Shown here one piece after another: positions 16,038 to 23,953 of a stretch of 24,685 nt of DNA. Every line of letters begins with the position of its first letter. Within the stretch, counting starts at the first letter, position 1. The stretch is from JAVBRU01 sp031547595 (GTDB lineage Bacteria; Bacillota; Clostridia; Christensenellales; Aristaeellaceae): the NCBI GenBank assembly GCA_031547595.1, contig JAVBRU010000124.1, forward strand, positions 1 through 24,685, given 5' to 3'. The notes under the pieces are model-generated. The model made no database searches and was not told where the DNA came from. It worked only from the letters and a program-made list of their open reading frames with translations. The position numbers and the translations under genes were made by a program.

Positions 16038-16976
16038 TCAGAATAGGCCGGACTCGCCCGTTTGCTTAGCCACCCAGTTCATACTGACAATCAGCAAGAG
16101 GTTGACCACGGAGTTAAACAGGTTGATAGCGGTGGAGTAGGCATAATCCGGCATGCCAGTCATACCCACTTTGTACACATAGGTGGAGATAATTTCGCTG
16201 GCACCAAGGTTGAGGTCTGTCTGCATCAGCAAAACACGCTCGAAGCCGATGCTCATTACCTGCCCCATGCTGAGGATCAGCATGATGATGGCGGTGGGGA
16301 TGATGACGGGAAGGTCGATGTGGATGACGCGCTGGAACCTGGATGCGCCGTCCACGATGGCGGCCTCATGCTGTTCCGGATCGACACTGGAGAGCGCCGC
16401 CAGATAGATGATGGAGGACCAGCCGGTCTTTTGCCAGACGTTGCTCCACACATACAGATGGGGGAAGGCGCTGGAGGATGCGAACAGATCGGGCACCACA
16501 AAGCCAAACACGGTGCCCATCAGGGCGATAATGCCAAGCCGGGGGTGCAGAAGCTGCTTGAGGATACCTACCATGACCACTGTGGAGATAAAGTTTGGCA
16601 TGTAGGTAGCCAGCTGGACGGTTTTTTTCATGTACTTGTTGCGTACGGCGTTCAGCGACAGCGCCAGCAGGATGGGCATGGGGATGGAGGCCAAGATGGA
16701 ATAGAAGGAGAGTGTGAGGGTGTTGCGCAAAATCGGCCAGAACTGATAGGAGTTGATGAACTTCTCAAAATGCTTGAAGCCAACCCACTCGCTGCCCCAG
16801 ATGCCAAGACGCGACGAGAATTTTTTGAAGGCAATCTGAATGCCGGCCATGGGGTAGTAGTTGAAGATCAGCAGATACACCACCGGCAATAGCAGCATGG
16901 CGTACAATTGCCAATACCGCATGAAGTGCGTTTTGCGCTTCTTGGGAAGGGTAGGGATCCTCGCAGGCGCGTCCAT
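16038..16976 (-). CDS. Carbohydrate ABC transporter permease, LplB-like
   Basis: The protein has 312 residues from the ATG at 16976 behind CAGGAG. It contains six membrane segments, the first at about residues 24-42 with NYYPMAGIQIAFKKF just after it, a hallmark of LplB/YtcO-type permeases. The EAA loop is EAAIVDGASRFQRVIHIDLP (about 204-223). It is the first gene of the minus-strand sulfatase operon and is divergent from the two-component regulator. That arrangement is typical of systems in which the kinase senses the transported sugar and the regulator activates the transporter. Confidence 0.93.
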   Translation of the reverse strand: MDAPARIPTLPKKRKTHFMRYWQLYAMLLLPVVYLLIFNYYPMAGIQIAFKKFSSRLGIWGSEWVGFKHFEKFINSYQFWPILRNTLTLSFYSILASIPMPILLALSLNAVRNKYMKKTVQLATYMPNFISTVVMVGILKQLLHPRLGIIALMGTVFGFVVPDLFASSSAFPHLYVWSNVWQKTGWSSIIYLAALSSVDPEQHEAAIVDGASRFQRVIHIDLPVIIPTAIIMLILSMGQVMSIGFERVLLMQTDLNLGASEIISTYVYKVGMTGMPDYAYSTAINLFNSVVNLLLIVSMNWVAKQTGESGLF

Positions 16977-17020
16977 GTTCTCACTCCTGTCAAGTTAGAC
17001 TTGCTTTTTTTGTTTGATGA

Positions 17021-17036
17021 CGATATTATTATATCG
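17021..17036. promoter_or_regulatory. Palindrome over the operon's probable -10 element
   Basis: CGATAT-TATT-ATATCG is a perfect 6-bp inverted repeat. It contains TATAAT on the minus strand (17033-17028), a plausible -10 for the lplB operon whose -35 region is poor. A weak -35 with a protein-binding palindrome nearby fits an activator-dependent promoter, but AraC-type regulators usually use direct repeats, so the binding protein is uncertain. Confidence 0.4.
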
Positions 17037-17065
17037 ACACCGGGAAAAAAGGAATATAGAAAATC

Positions 17066-17095
17066 TTGCACGGTTTATGGACTATCTTGTACAAT
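17066..17095 (+). promoter_or_regulatory. Possible promoter of the two-component/anSME operon
   Basis: TTGCAC (17066-17071), an 18-base spacer and TACAAT (17090-17095) lie about 60 bases before the response-regulator start. A competing TTGCTT-N17-TATTAT lies at 17001-17029. Either could serve; I cannot separate them by eye. Confidence 0.4.
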
Positions 17096-17154
17096 GTGGC
17101 GCAGTTGGGGACAGATATCACATAGTTTTCGGCATCTTGGCAGGGGGGATTGCA

Positions 17155-17877
17155 ATGTACAGCGTATATATGGTGGATGACGAGCAGCTGGTTCTCAAGC
17201 ACATGGGGCAATCGGTGGCTTGGGATGAGTATAACCTGCGCCTGGTGGGTATGCAGACAGACCCTGTTATGGCAGTGGAAGATATCCTGCGCGAAAAGCC
17301 GGATGTGGTGCTGACAGACATGAAAATGGCGTGCATGAGCGGCCTTCAGCTGATTGCGACACTGAAGGAAAAGGGCTGCACGGCGGAGTTTATAGTGCTC
17401 AGCGCCTACGATCATTTCGAATATGTGCGCCAGGCGATGGTGCTGGAGGGGTTTGACTACCTGATTAAGCCCGTTGAACAGTGGCAATTGGCAGAGACCT
17501 TTGCGCGCCTCACCCTCAAGCTGGACGAGAAGCACGGAAAACACGAAAAGCCAGAAACCATGTCGCAGGAACTCAACCAGATCATCAAATATCTGGGTGA
17601 GCATTTTGCAGAGCATCAATCCCTGCAGCAGATTGCGCATCAATTTTCCATCAATCCCCACTACATCTGCCGCCTGTTTTCCAAGCATCTGGATACTACT
17701 TTTTCTACCTATCTGGCAAAGCTGCGGCTGGATCATGCGGCCAAGCTGCTCACAACCACCGCCAAGCCCATCAAGGAAGTAACGGCACTGTGTGGCTATG
17801 ACGATTATTTTTACTTCTGCCGCGTGTTTCGCGAGGCGTATGGCTGCACGCCCACGCAGTATAGGAGCAACGCATGA
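17155..17877 (+). CDS. Response regulator, REC + AraC-type HTH (YesN-like)
   Basis: The protein has 240 residues. The ATG at 17155 begins the receiver fold directly (MYSVYMVDDE) behind AGGGGGG; an in-frame ATG at 17014 would add an implausible tail. The receiver spans about 1-112 with acidic Asp8/Asp9, phosphoacceptor Asp55 in VLTDMKM, Ser83 and Lys105-Pro106. The usual MP after the phospho-Asp loop is MA here, a mild deviation. The C-terminal 100 residues hold two AraC HTH motifs (SLQQIAHQFSINPHYICRLF and PIKEVTALCGYDDYFYFCRV). It overlaps the kinase gene by ATGA and probably activates the divergent lplBC-sulfatase operon. Confidence 0.94.
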   Translation: MYSVYMVDDEQLVLKHMGQSVAWDEYNLRLVGMQTDPVMAVEDILREKPDVVLTDMKMACMSGLQLIATLKEKGCTAEFIVLSAYDHFEYVRQAMVLEGFDYLIKPVEQWQLAETFARLTLKLDEKHGKHEKPETMSQELNQIIKYLGEHFAEHQSLQQIAHQFSINPHYICRLFSKHLDTTFSTYLAKLRLDHAAKLLTTTAKPIKEVTALCGYDDYFYFCRVFREAYGCTPTQYRSNA

Positions 17878-19604
17878 TGCAATGGGTGAAAGCCTTGCCA
17901 CTGTATCGCAAGGCGCTGTATTTGCTGCTGATCATTATCGCGCTGCTGCTCTTGTGGCAAGTAGCGGTGCAGCAGTTTTTTGTGGGGAACGTGCGCGAAA
18001 TTTATGAAACCAATGTGAATTATGTGATGGAGGACATCGTCAACGACATTAAGGATGCTTTGAATCGCCAAAGTGAAGCGCTTGCCCAGATTATTCAGCA
18101 CGACGATGTGAAGGTTTATGCCGCCACGTTGCCTACCGATCAGCGTTACAGCAAGGCTTACGGCGCGGCGCGCCCTGTCATTTTGACAGCCACAAGCAAC
18201 CTGAATATCACCCATGTGCTGGTGTTTGACAATACGAAAGCGTGGTATCAGTTCGTGGGCGGCCTGACGCCGACGGACTGCCGCACGCTGCGCAGCACTT
18301 TCTGGGATGCGCCCAGGCAGGTGGATACCCTTATTTCCTTGGAGGATGGGCTGCACCTGTGCTCTGCTGCACCTATCTGGACATCGGATAATTACATGAA
18401 CGTTATGCAGGTTGGCCTTGCGGTGGCGATGTCCAACCTGGATGATTTTCAAGGACTGCTGAACAGCTTTCAGCAGCTCAACGCAGGGATTATTTTGCTG
18501 CACGACGGACAAAAGGTGCTGCTGAGCAACACGCCGGGAATGGCAGGGCTTGCACTGTCAGAGGTGCCCCGAGACAAAGAAAAATACATCATCCGCGAAG
18601 AAACGGTGCTGCAAGACGCATTGCAGGCCACTGTCCTGCTGCCGCACTCGCAGGTTTTTCCTAAGCAAAGCGCGTTTTCGTTTGCACTGCTGGCAGCGGG
18701 TTTTTTCTCGATCCTCACGTTCCTTGTGGCGTGGTTGCTCATCAGCCGTTGGTTGCTGAGGCCCTACAGCAAAATCCTCAAGCAGCTGGATGCGCTGGGC
18801 GATCAGAACCCCAACAACCGCGTGCAGGAAACTGGCTTGTCCCATATGGACGTGCTGGTGCGCAATATCAACGGCATGCTGTCACGCATTGAGCATTCCA
18901 ACCGCTTCATGCTGGATGCGCAGCAGCATCTGTATGAGGCGCGGCTGCAAAAGCAGCATGTGGAGATGTATTTATTGCGTAAGCAGATCGATTCTCATTT
19001 CCTGTATAACTCACTGATTAGCATCAAGTATTTGTATGATAAGGGTGAGAATCAGAACGCCAGCGAGGTGCTACAGGGCATTGCTGCGCTGCTGCGCTAT
19101 GCGCATGATATAAACGAGTATGTGCCTGTGTTTGACGAGATGTCCATCATCCAGCGCTATGCAAACATCATGAATATCCGCTTTGGCCACCGCTTTGAGG
19201 TCAATTTTGATGTGGATGATTGCCTGATAGAGTATCAGATGCTCAAAATGCTGCTGCAGCCCTTGGTGGAAAATGCGCTGGTGCATGGCCTGGACAGCAG
19301 CCAGCGGCCCTGCGTGCTGGATATTAAGGGAGAGCTGATGGACGACGCGATATTGTTCACCGTGCGCGACAATGGCTGCGGCATAGCCGAAGGGACGCTG
19401 GAGGCGCTGCACTGCCGCATGAATGTGGAGGACATGCACTACGAGTATCTGGATATTGAGGGTGTGTCTTTGATGAACATTCAGCGTCGCATCCAAACGG
19501 CGTATGGCGCGCCGTATGGCTTGACCATCGATAGCAAGCTGGGTGCGTATACCGTGGCGACGGTGCGCATCCCCAAGCGGGAAATCACGAAGGAGGATGT
19601 GTGA
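17874..19604 (+). CDS. Sensor histidine kinase, YesM family
   Basis: The protein has 576 residues with a start behind AGGAG that overlaps the regulator stop. Membrane segments at about 12-36 and 267-290 flank an extracellular sensor region of about 230 residues, probably Cache-like. A HAMP-like stretch follows (about 291-345). The phosphotransfer region is LRKQIDSHFLYNSL with His375; the more common N-P before the His is D-S. The ATPase domain has VENALVH (Asn467), DNGCGI (499-504) and GVSLMNIQRRI. YesM/YesN pairs typically sense extracellular sugars and switch on a neighbouring Lpl-type transporter, which is exactly the gene order here. Confidence 0.93.
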   Translation: MMQWVKALPLYRKALYLLLIIIALLLLWQVAVQQFFVGNVREIYETNVNYVMEDIVNDIKDALNRQSEALAQIIQHDDVKVYAATLPTDQRYSKAYGAARPVILTATSNLNITHVLVFDNTKAWYQFVGGLTPTDCRTLRSTFWDAPRQVDTLISLEDGLHLCSAAPIWTSDNYMNVMQVGLAVAMSNLDDFQGLLNSFQQLNAGIILLHDGQKVLLSNTPGMAGLALSEVPRDKEKYIIREETVLQDALQATVLLPHSQVFPKQSAFSFALLAAGFFSILTFLVAWLLISRWLLRPYSKILKQLDALGDQNPNNRVQETGLSHMDVLVRNINGMLSRIEHSNRFMLDAQQHLYEARLQKQHVEMYLLRKQIDSHFLYNSLISIKYLYDKGENQNASEVLQGIAALLRYAHDINEYVPVFDEMSIIQRYANIMNIRFGHRFEVNFDVDDCLIEYQMLKMLLQPLVENALVHGLDSSQRPCVLDIKGELMDDAILFTVRDNGCGIAEGTLEALHCRMNVEDMHYEYLDIEGVSLMNIQRRIQTAYGAPYGLTIDSKLGAYTVATVRIPKREITKEDV

Positions 19605-19605
19605 C

Positions 19606-20688
19606 ATGCCCCCGCTCTCCGTACTGATCAAGCCCGCTTCCGGCCGGTGCAACATGCGCTGTGCCTATTGCTTTTACGCTGATGTAGCCCAGCATCGTGT
19701 GCAGGAAAACTTCGAAATGATGTCCCCGGAGACGCTCGAAATCCTCATCCGGAAAGCACTGGCCTTTGCCGAGGGCAGCTGCACCTTCATGTTCCAGGGA
19801 GGTGAACCCACCTTGGCGGGGCTTCCTTTTTTTGAAAAAGCAGTGACGCTGCAAAAACAATATAATGTAAAAAAACTGAAAGTGCAAAACGCCATCCAGA
19901 CCAACGGCTTGGTGTTGGATGCGGCCTGGGCGGAGTTTCTGGCAAAAAATCATTTCCTGGTGGGGTTGTCTTTGGATGGTGACGGAGAATTGCACAACAT
20001 GCTGCGCCCGGACGCGAAGGGCAAGGGCACCTATGCGCGGGTGACGCAGGCGGCGGACAGGCTGAAAAAAGCGGGCTGCGATGTGAACATCCTGTGCGTT
20101 GTCACAAAGGATGTGGCACGGCACGGCGCGCGGGTGTACAGCGCGCTCAAGCGCTATGGCTATCTCCAGTTCATTCCCTGCATCGACAGCTTTGACGGGG
20201 CGGGGGAGTACGGCCTGAATGCCGCGCTGTACGGCAAATTTTTGCACACGGTTTTTCAGGCGTATTATCAGGATTTTTTGCAAGGAAAGTATGTGAGCGA
20301 GCGCACGTTTGACAACTGGGTGTACATGCTGCGCGGCCTGCCGCCGGAAAACTGCGCCATGAACGGCGTGTGCAGCTGCAACCTGGTGGTGGAGGGCGAT
20401 GGCGGCGTCTATCCCTGCGACTTTTATGTGCTGGATGCCTGGCACCTGGGCAACATCCGCAAGGATGCGGTGGCTGATCTGATGAGTGTGCCCCGTGCTG
20501 CTGAGTTCGTGCAAAACTCCCGCGAGGTGGCAGAAGAATGCAAAAGCTGCCGGTACCGCGCTTTGTGCCGCGGCGGCTGCAGGCGCGACAGATTAGACGG
20601 CAAAAACCGCTTCTGCGCCGCCTATTGCACATTTTTTGATCAGCACATGAACGACCTGACGGACATGGCGCGCCGGGTGTATGTATAG
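19606..20688 (+). CDS. Anaerobic sulfatase-maturating enzyme (radical SAM, SPASM)
   Basis: The protein has 360 residues. The ATG at 19606 lies one base past the kinase stop, behind AAGGAGG inside the kinase gene, so the two are translationally linked. The radical-SAM cluster motif is C15-x3-C19-x2-C22 (CNMRCAYC). FMFQGGEPTLAG is the SAM-binding segment. The C-terminal SPASM region has cysteines in CAMNGVCSC, VYPCDFYVL, CKSCRYRALCRGGC and CAAYC, which hold two auxiliary iron-sulfur clusters. The enzyme oxidises the active-site Cys (or Ser) of sulfatases to formylglycine without oxygen. Its natural client is the Cys-type sulfatase at 11483-13255. It ends in TAG. Confidence 0.93.
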   Translation: MPPLSVLIKPASGRCNMRCAYCFYADVAQHRVQENFEMMSPETLEILIRKALAFAEGSCTFMFQGGEPTLAGLPFFEKAVTLQKQYNVKKLKVQNAIQTNGLVLDAAWAEFLAKNHFLVGLSLDGDGELHNMLRPDAKGKGTYARVTQAADRLKKAGCDVNILCVVTKDVARHGARVYSALKRYGYLQFIPCIDSFDGAGEYGLNAALYGKFLHTVFQAYYQDFLQGKYVSERTFDNWVYMLRGLPPENCAMNGVCSCNLVVEGDGGVYPCDFYVLDAWHLGNIRKDAVADLMSVPRAAEFVQNSREVAEECKSCRYRALCRGGCRRDRLDGKNRFCAAYCTFFDQHMNDLTDMARRVYV

Positions 20689-20797
20689 GTCTTATAATTA
20701 TTCAACAAGGTTTAAAAATGCAGGAACGTTTTTCAAAACCGGCAAACGCACCCGTTTTTGCATCTTTTCTGTCTTTGCAATGCATTTTTTGTATTAT

Positions 20798-20830
20798 TTG
20801 CTTGCAAATAAATAGAGTTTATGATATTCT
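20798..20830 (+). promoter_or_regulatory. Probable promoter region of the peptide-transporter operon
   Basis: Two overlapping sigma-A-like options are visible: TTGCTT-N16-TATGAT (20798-20825) and TTGCAA-N17-TATTCT (20802-20830). They stand in an AT-rich stretch 55-90 bases before the oppA-like gene. The remaining gap from 20689 holds AT-rich imperfect inverted repeats but no convincing terminator. Confidence 0.5.
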
Positions 20831-20886
20831 TGTTACTGATATATCCATGCTGAACGGAGCAATACGATTTTAAGGAGGACGATTCA

Positions 20887-22758
20887 ATGACGATCCGCAG
20901 ATGGCTTAGTCTGGTACTGTCGCTTGTGATGCTGGCGGGGCTTGCCGTGCCGGCTATGGCGAAAGACAAGGATGCGTATACTACCCTCTATGGCAGCGAG
21001 ATCACATCGCTGAACTACCTGATTATCTCTGCCGAAAACGAGTACACCATCTCTGCCAACGTGATCGATACACTGGTTGAGTATGATAACTTCGGCCAGG
21101 TGCAGCCCTCTCTGGCTACCTCCTGGGAAGTGAGCGAGGACGGCCTGGTATGGACGTTCCACCTGCGCCAGGACGCCAAATGGGTGGATGCCAGCCTGAA
21201 GGAATATGCCCCCGTTGTGGCGCAGGATTTCGTGACTGCCGCGCAGTACATCCTCAACGCCCAGAACGCTTCCGGCACCGCCTCCACGATGTATAACGCC
21301 ATTGCAGGCGCCAAGGATTACTACCTTGGCACGGCTACCCCCGCCGAGGGAGCAGAGGCTGCCCTCGTCATGGAATGGGACACCGTTGGCGTGAAGGCGC
21401 TGGACGAATACACCCTCCAGTACACCCTGTCCAGCCCCATCCCGTATTTCCTGTCCATGGTCACCTACGTCACCTTCATGCCCGTTAATGCTGATTTCCT
21501 GGCCGAAAAGGGCGATCAGTTTGGCCTGGCCACCGGCAACGATACCATCCTGTACTGCGGCGCGTATGTGCTCTCTGAGTTCAAGCCCCAGGAACGCCGT
21601 GTGTACCTCAAAAACACCACCAACTGGGATGCCGATAAAGTTTACATCGAAAAGATTGAGTCCATCTACAACAAAGAATCCGGCACCATCTCTCCCGAGC
21701 TTTACCTGCGCGGCGAGGTGGACGCGGCCAGCATCGACAGCACCATCGCCACCGAATGGCTGGCCGATCCTGCCAAGGCAGACCTCATCCATCCCCTGCG
21801 CCAGACCAGCTCCTACTCCTATTTCTACACCTTCAACTTCAACCCCACCTTTGATGCCATTTATGAGCCGGAAAATTGGAAGCTGGCCGTCAATAACGAG
21901 AACTTCCGCCTCTCCATCGCCGCAGGCTTTGACCGCGTGAAGGCCAAGAGCGTGGTGGACCCGGACAACGCCAAGGACATGCTGTGCTACACCATCACCC
22001 CCAACACCTTTGCGGTGCTGAATGGTGTGGATTATGTGAACATGGGCGATCTGGCCGAAATCACCGCCCTGGGTGCTGGCGCGTTCAATAAGGAAGCCGC
22101 CCTTGCCTATAAAGAAGCTGCCGTGAAGGAGCTGACCGAGGCCGGCGCCACTTTCCCCATCAAGGTGCTGTTCCTGTACAACCCCAGTTCTTCTTCCAAT
22201 AACTCCGCTGAGGAAGGCCAGATCTTCAAGCAGCAGATCGAAGGCCTGCTGGGCACTGATTATATCGACATCGTGCTGGAGCCCGGCCCCTCCACAAGTT
22301 ATCTGTCCTGCCGCCGCAATGGCTCCTACGGTATTATGAACTGCAACTGGGGCCCCGACTATGCCGACCCTGAGACCTTCACCGACCCCTTCCGCATTGG
22401 CGGCAACTATAACTTCTTTGATCTTGGCAACAGCTATTACAACGAAGACGGCACCAACGAATACTATCTGCTCGTCGAAGCCGCCAAGGCCGAGACCAGC
22501 GATATGCAGGCGCGCTATCTGGCCTTTGCCAAGGCCGAAGCCTTCCTGATCAACAAGGGCATCGTCATTCCCTTCGGCCGTGGCACCGGCGGCTACACCG
22601 CTTCCCGCCTCGATCCCTTCTCTTCGCCCATCGCGCCCTTTGGTCTTTCCAATATGCGCTATAAGGGGCAGTACCTGCTCGACAAGCCGCTGAGCACCGA
22701 TGCGTATTATGACGCGCTGGATGCTTATGAGGAAGCCCGCGACGCGCTGATTAAGTAA
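20887..22758 (+). CDS. Oligopeptide/dipeptide ABC transporter substrate-binding protein (OppA/DppA-like, SBP_bac_5)
   Basis: The protein has 623 residues from an ATG eight bases behind AAGGAGG. A Sec signal peptide (MTIRRWLSLVLSLVMLAGLA, cleavage near AMA-KD) has no lipobox. The family pattern is clear: DTLVEYDNFGQVQPSLATSW, then WTFHLRQDAKWVD, then a VVAQDFVTAAQYIL segment, and near the C-terminus NCNWGPDYADPETFTDPF, the usual W-DYxDP region of these proteins. It delivers peptides, or less often nickel or sugars, to the two permeases downstream. It is followed by a large inverted repeat rather than directly by the permease gene. The ligand cannot be told. Confidence 0.94.
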   Translation: MTIRRWLSLVLSLVMLAGLAVPAMAKDKDAYTTLYGSEITSLNYLIISAENEYTISANVIDTLVEYDNFGQVQPSLATSWEVSEDGLVWTFHLRQDAKWVDASLKEYAPVVAQDFVTAAQYILNAQNASGTASTMYNAIAGAKDYYLGTATPAEGAEAALVMEWDTVGVKALDEYTLQYTLSSPIPYFLSMVTYVTFMPVNADFLAEKGDQFGLATGNDTILYCGAYVLSEFKPQERRVYLKNTTNWDADKVYIEKIESIYNKESGTISPELYLRGEVDAASIDSTIATEWLADPAKADLIHPLRQTSSYSYFYTFNFNPTFDAIYEPENWKLAVNNENFRLSIAAGFDRVKAKSVVDPDNAKDMLCYTITPNTFAVLNGVDYVNMGDLAEITALGAGAFNKEAALAYKEAAVKELTEAGATFPIKVLFLYNPSSSSNNSAEEGQIFKQQIEGLLGTDYIDIVLEPGPSTSYLSCRRNGSYGIMNCNWGPDYADPETFTDPFRIGGNYNFFDLGNSYYNEDGTNEYYLLVEAAKAETSDMQARYLAFAKAEAFLINKGIVIPFGRGTGGYTASRLDPFSSPIAPFGLSNMRYKGQYLLDKPLSTDAYYDALDAYEEARDALIK

Positions 22759-22917
22759 TACTCATTCAAAACATGATCGCATCGTCGCAACGGATCTTTT
22801 TCCACCCGGCGGTGTCACTCGCAGCTAGACGTAGCGCTGCTACGCCGTCACTGCGGTTCCTTGCCGGATGAAAAAATCTCTCGTTGCTTTGGATGCAGTC
22901 ATATTTCTCATGAGTAT
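22758..22917. repeat. About 160-base imperfect inverted repeat (MITE- or REP-like)
   Basis: The ends read ATACTCAT and ATGAGTAT. Inside, the left-arm blocks GCATC, GCAACG, TTTTTCCACCCGGC, CGCAG and CGTAGC recur inverted in order on the right arm. The whole can therefore fold into one hairpin of roughly 75 pairs with small gaps. It begins at the last base of the oppA-like stop codon. A TA dinucleotide flanks each end (22759-22760, 22915-22916), as in elements moved by IS630/Tc1-type transposases; this origin is inference. Confidence 0.72.
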
Positions 22918-22952
22918 AAGCAAAACTTAGCAAAATCAATCGTAAATTTTAC

Positions 22953-22986
22953 GTGCGGCAGGCGGGCGTTTGCTCTCCTGCCGCAC
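22953..22986 (+). repeat. GC-rich hairpin before the dppB-like gene
   Basis: A perfect 10-bp stem GTGCGGCAGG/CCTGCCGCAC with a 14-base loop is followed by ATAAATATC and not by a T-run. It lies about ten bases before the ribosome site of the permease gene. It may reduce read-through or protect the processed permease message. Confidence 0.65.
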
Positions 22987-23011
22987 ATAAATATCAAAGG
23001 ATGAAGCTGTT

Positions 23012-23953
23012 TTGACAAAGTACATTTTCAAGCGTCTGGCGTCTTCGGTGTTCACGCTGGCGATTATTCTGACCATCGTGTTTATCATGGTGCGTCAAAT
23101 GCCTATTGAGGGCTATTTTGATAACTACGACAAGCTGGATCATAACGTGGTGCAGGCCATGCTGACCCAGATGGGGCTGAAAGACCCGATGCTGGTGCAG
23201 CTCAAAAACTTCTTCGTCAAACTGCTGCACGGTGATTTGGGCACCTCCGCACGCTACAGCGTGGGCGCACCCATTGCCGGCATCATTGCGCAAAAGGCGC
23301 CGCTGTCCATTCAGATGGGCCTTCTGTCTATGGCGCTGTCCATGACGCTGGGCATTCCGTTGGGCTCCGCGATGGCACGCTCCAAATCAAAATTCTGGGA
23401 TAAATTTGGCACGGCCTTTATTGTGTTTGTCAATGCCGTGCCCTCTGCTGTATATTATATCTTCATCCAGTCCTACGGCTCTACCGCCCTGGGCGTTACG
23501 ATGCTGTTTGACAAAAACAACTGGATCACGTGGATTTTGCCTGTATTCTCGATGTCGCTGGGCAACATTGCTTACTACGCCATGTGGCTGCGGCGCTATA
23601 TGGTGGATGAAATGAACAAGGACTATGTACGCCTGGCCCGTGCCAAGGGCGTCAATTCGCGCGCGATCACCATGGAGCACGTGTTTCGCAATGCTTTCGT
23701 GCCCATGATTCAATACATCCCCACCTCGCTTTTGTATACCGTGGGCGGCTCGATTTATATCGAATCCCTCTATTCCATTCCCGGCATGGGCGGCCTGCTG
23801 GTAGACGTGATCAGCCGCCAGGATAACCCGATGGTGCAGGCCATTGTGATGATGTATAGCTGCATTGGCATTGTGGGCATGCTGATGGGCGACCTTCTGA
23901 TGGCCGTGATCGACCCGCGTATCAGCCTGAACAAAAAGGAGGGTGCGCGCTGA
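23012..23953 (+). CDS. Peptide ABC transporter permease, DppB/OppB-like
   Basis: The protein has 313 residues starting with TTG at 23012, eight bases behind AAAGGATG. The N-terminus MTKYIFKRLASSVFTLAIIL is typical of DppB, with a first membrane segment at about 10-28. Family marks include HGDLGTSARYSVGAPI and the EAA-like loop YVRLARAKGVNSRAITMEHVFRNAFVP. YIESLYSIPGMGGLLVDVI and the terminal DPRISLNKKEGAR follow. It overlaps the next gene by one base (TGATG). A four-codon frame (ATGAAGCTGTTTTGA) starts inside the ribosome site and ends across the TTG start. Confidence 0.94.
   Translation: MTKYIFKRLASSVFTLAIILTIVFIMVRQMPIEGYFDNYDKLDHNVVQAMLTQMGLKDPMLVQLKNFFVKLLHGDLGTSARYSVGAPIAGIIAQKAPLSIQMGLLSMALSMTLGIPLGSAMARSKSKFWDKFGTAFIVFVNAVPSAVYYIFIQSYGSTALGVTMLFDKNNWITWILPVFSMSLGNIAYYAMWLRRYMVDEMNKDYVRLARAKGVNSRAITMEHVFRNAFVPMIQYIPTSLLYTVGGSIYIESLYSIPGMGGLLVDVISRQDNPMVQAIVMMYSCIGIVGMLMGDLLMAVIDPRISLNKKEGAR

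Noticed and set aside
20700..20765. Terminator after the anSME gene
   Set aside because: Only AT-rich or bulged stems are visible (near 20710-20755), with no clean stem followed by a T-run.
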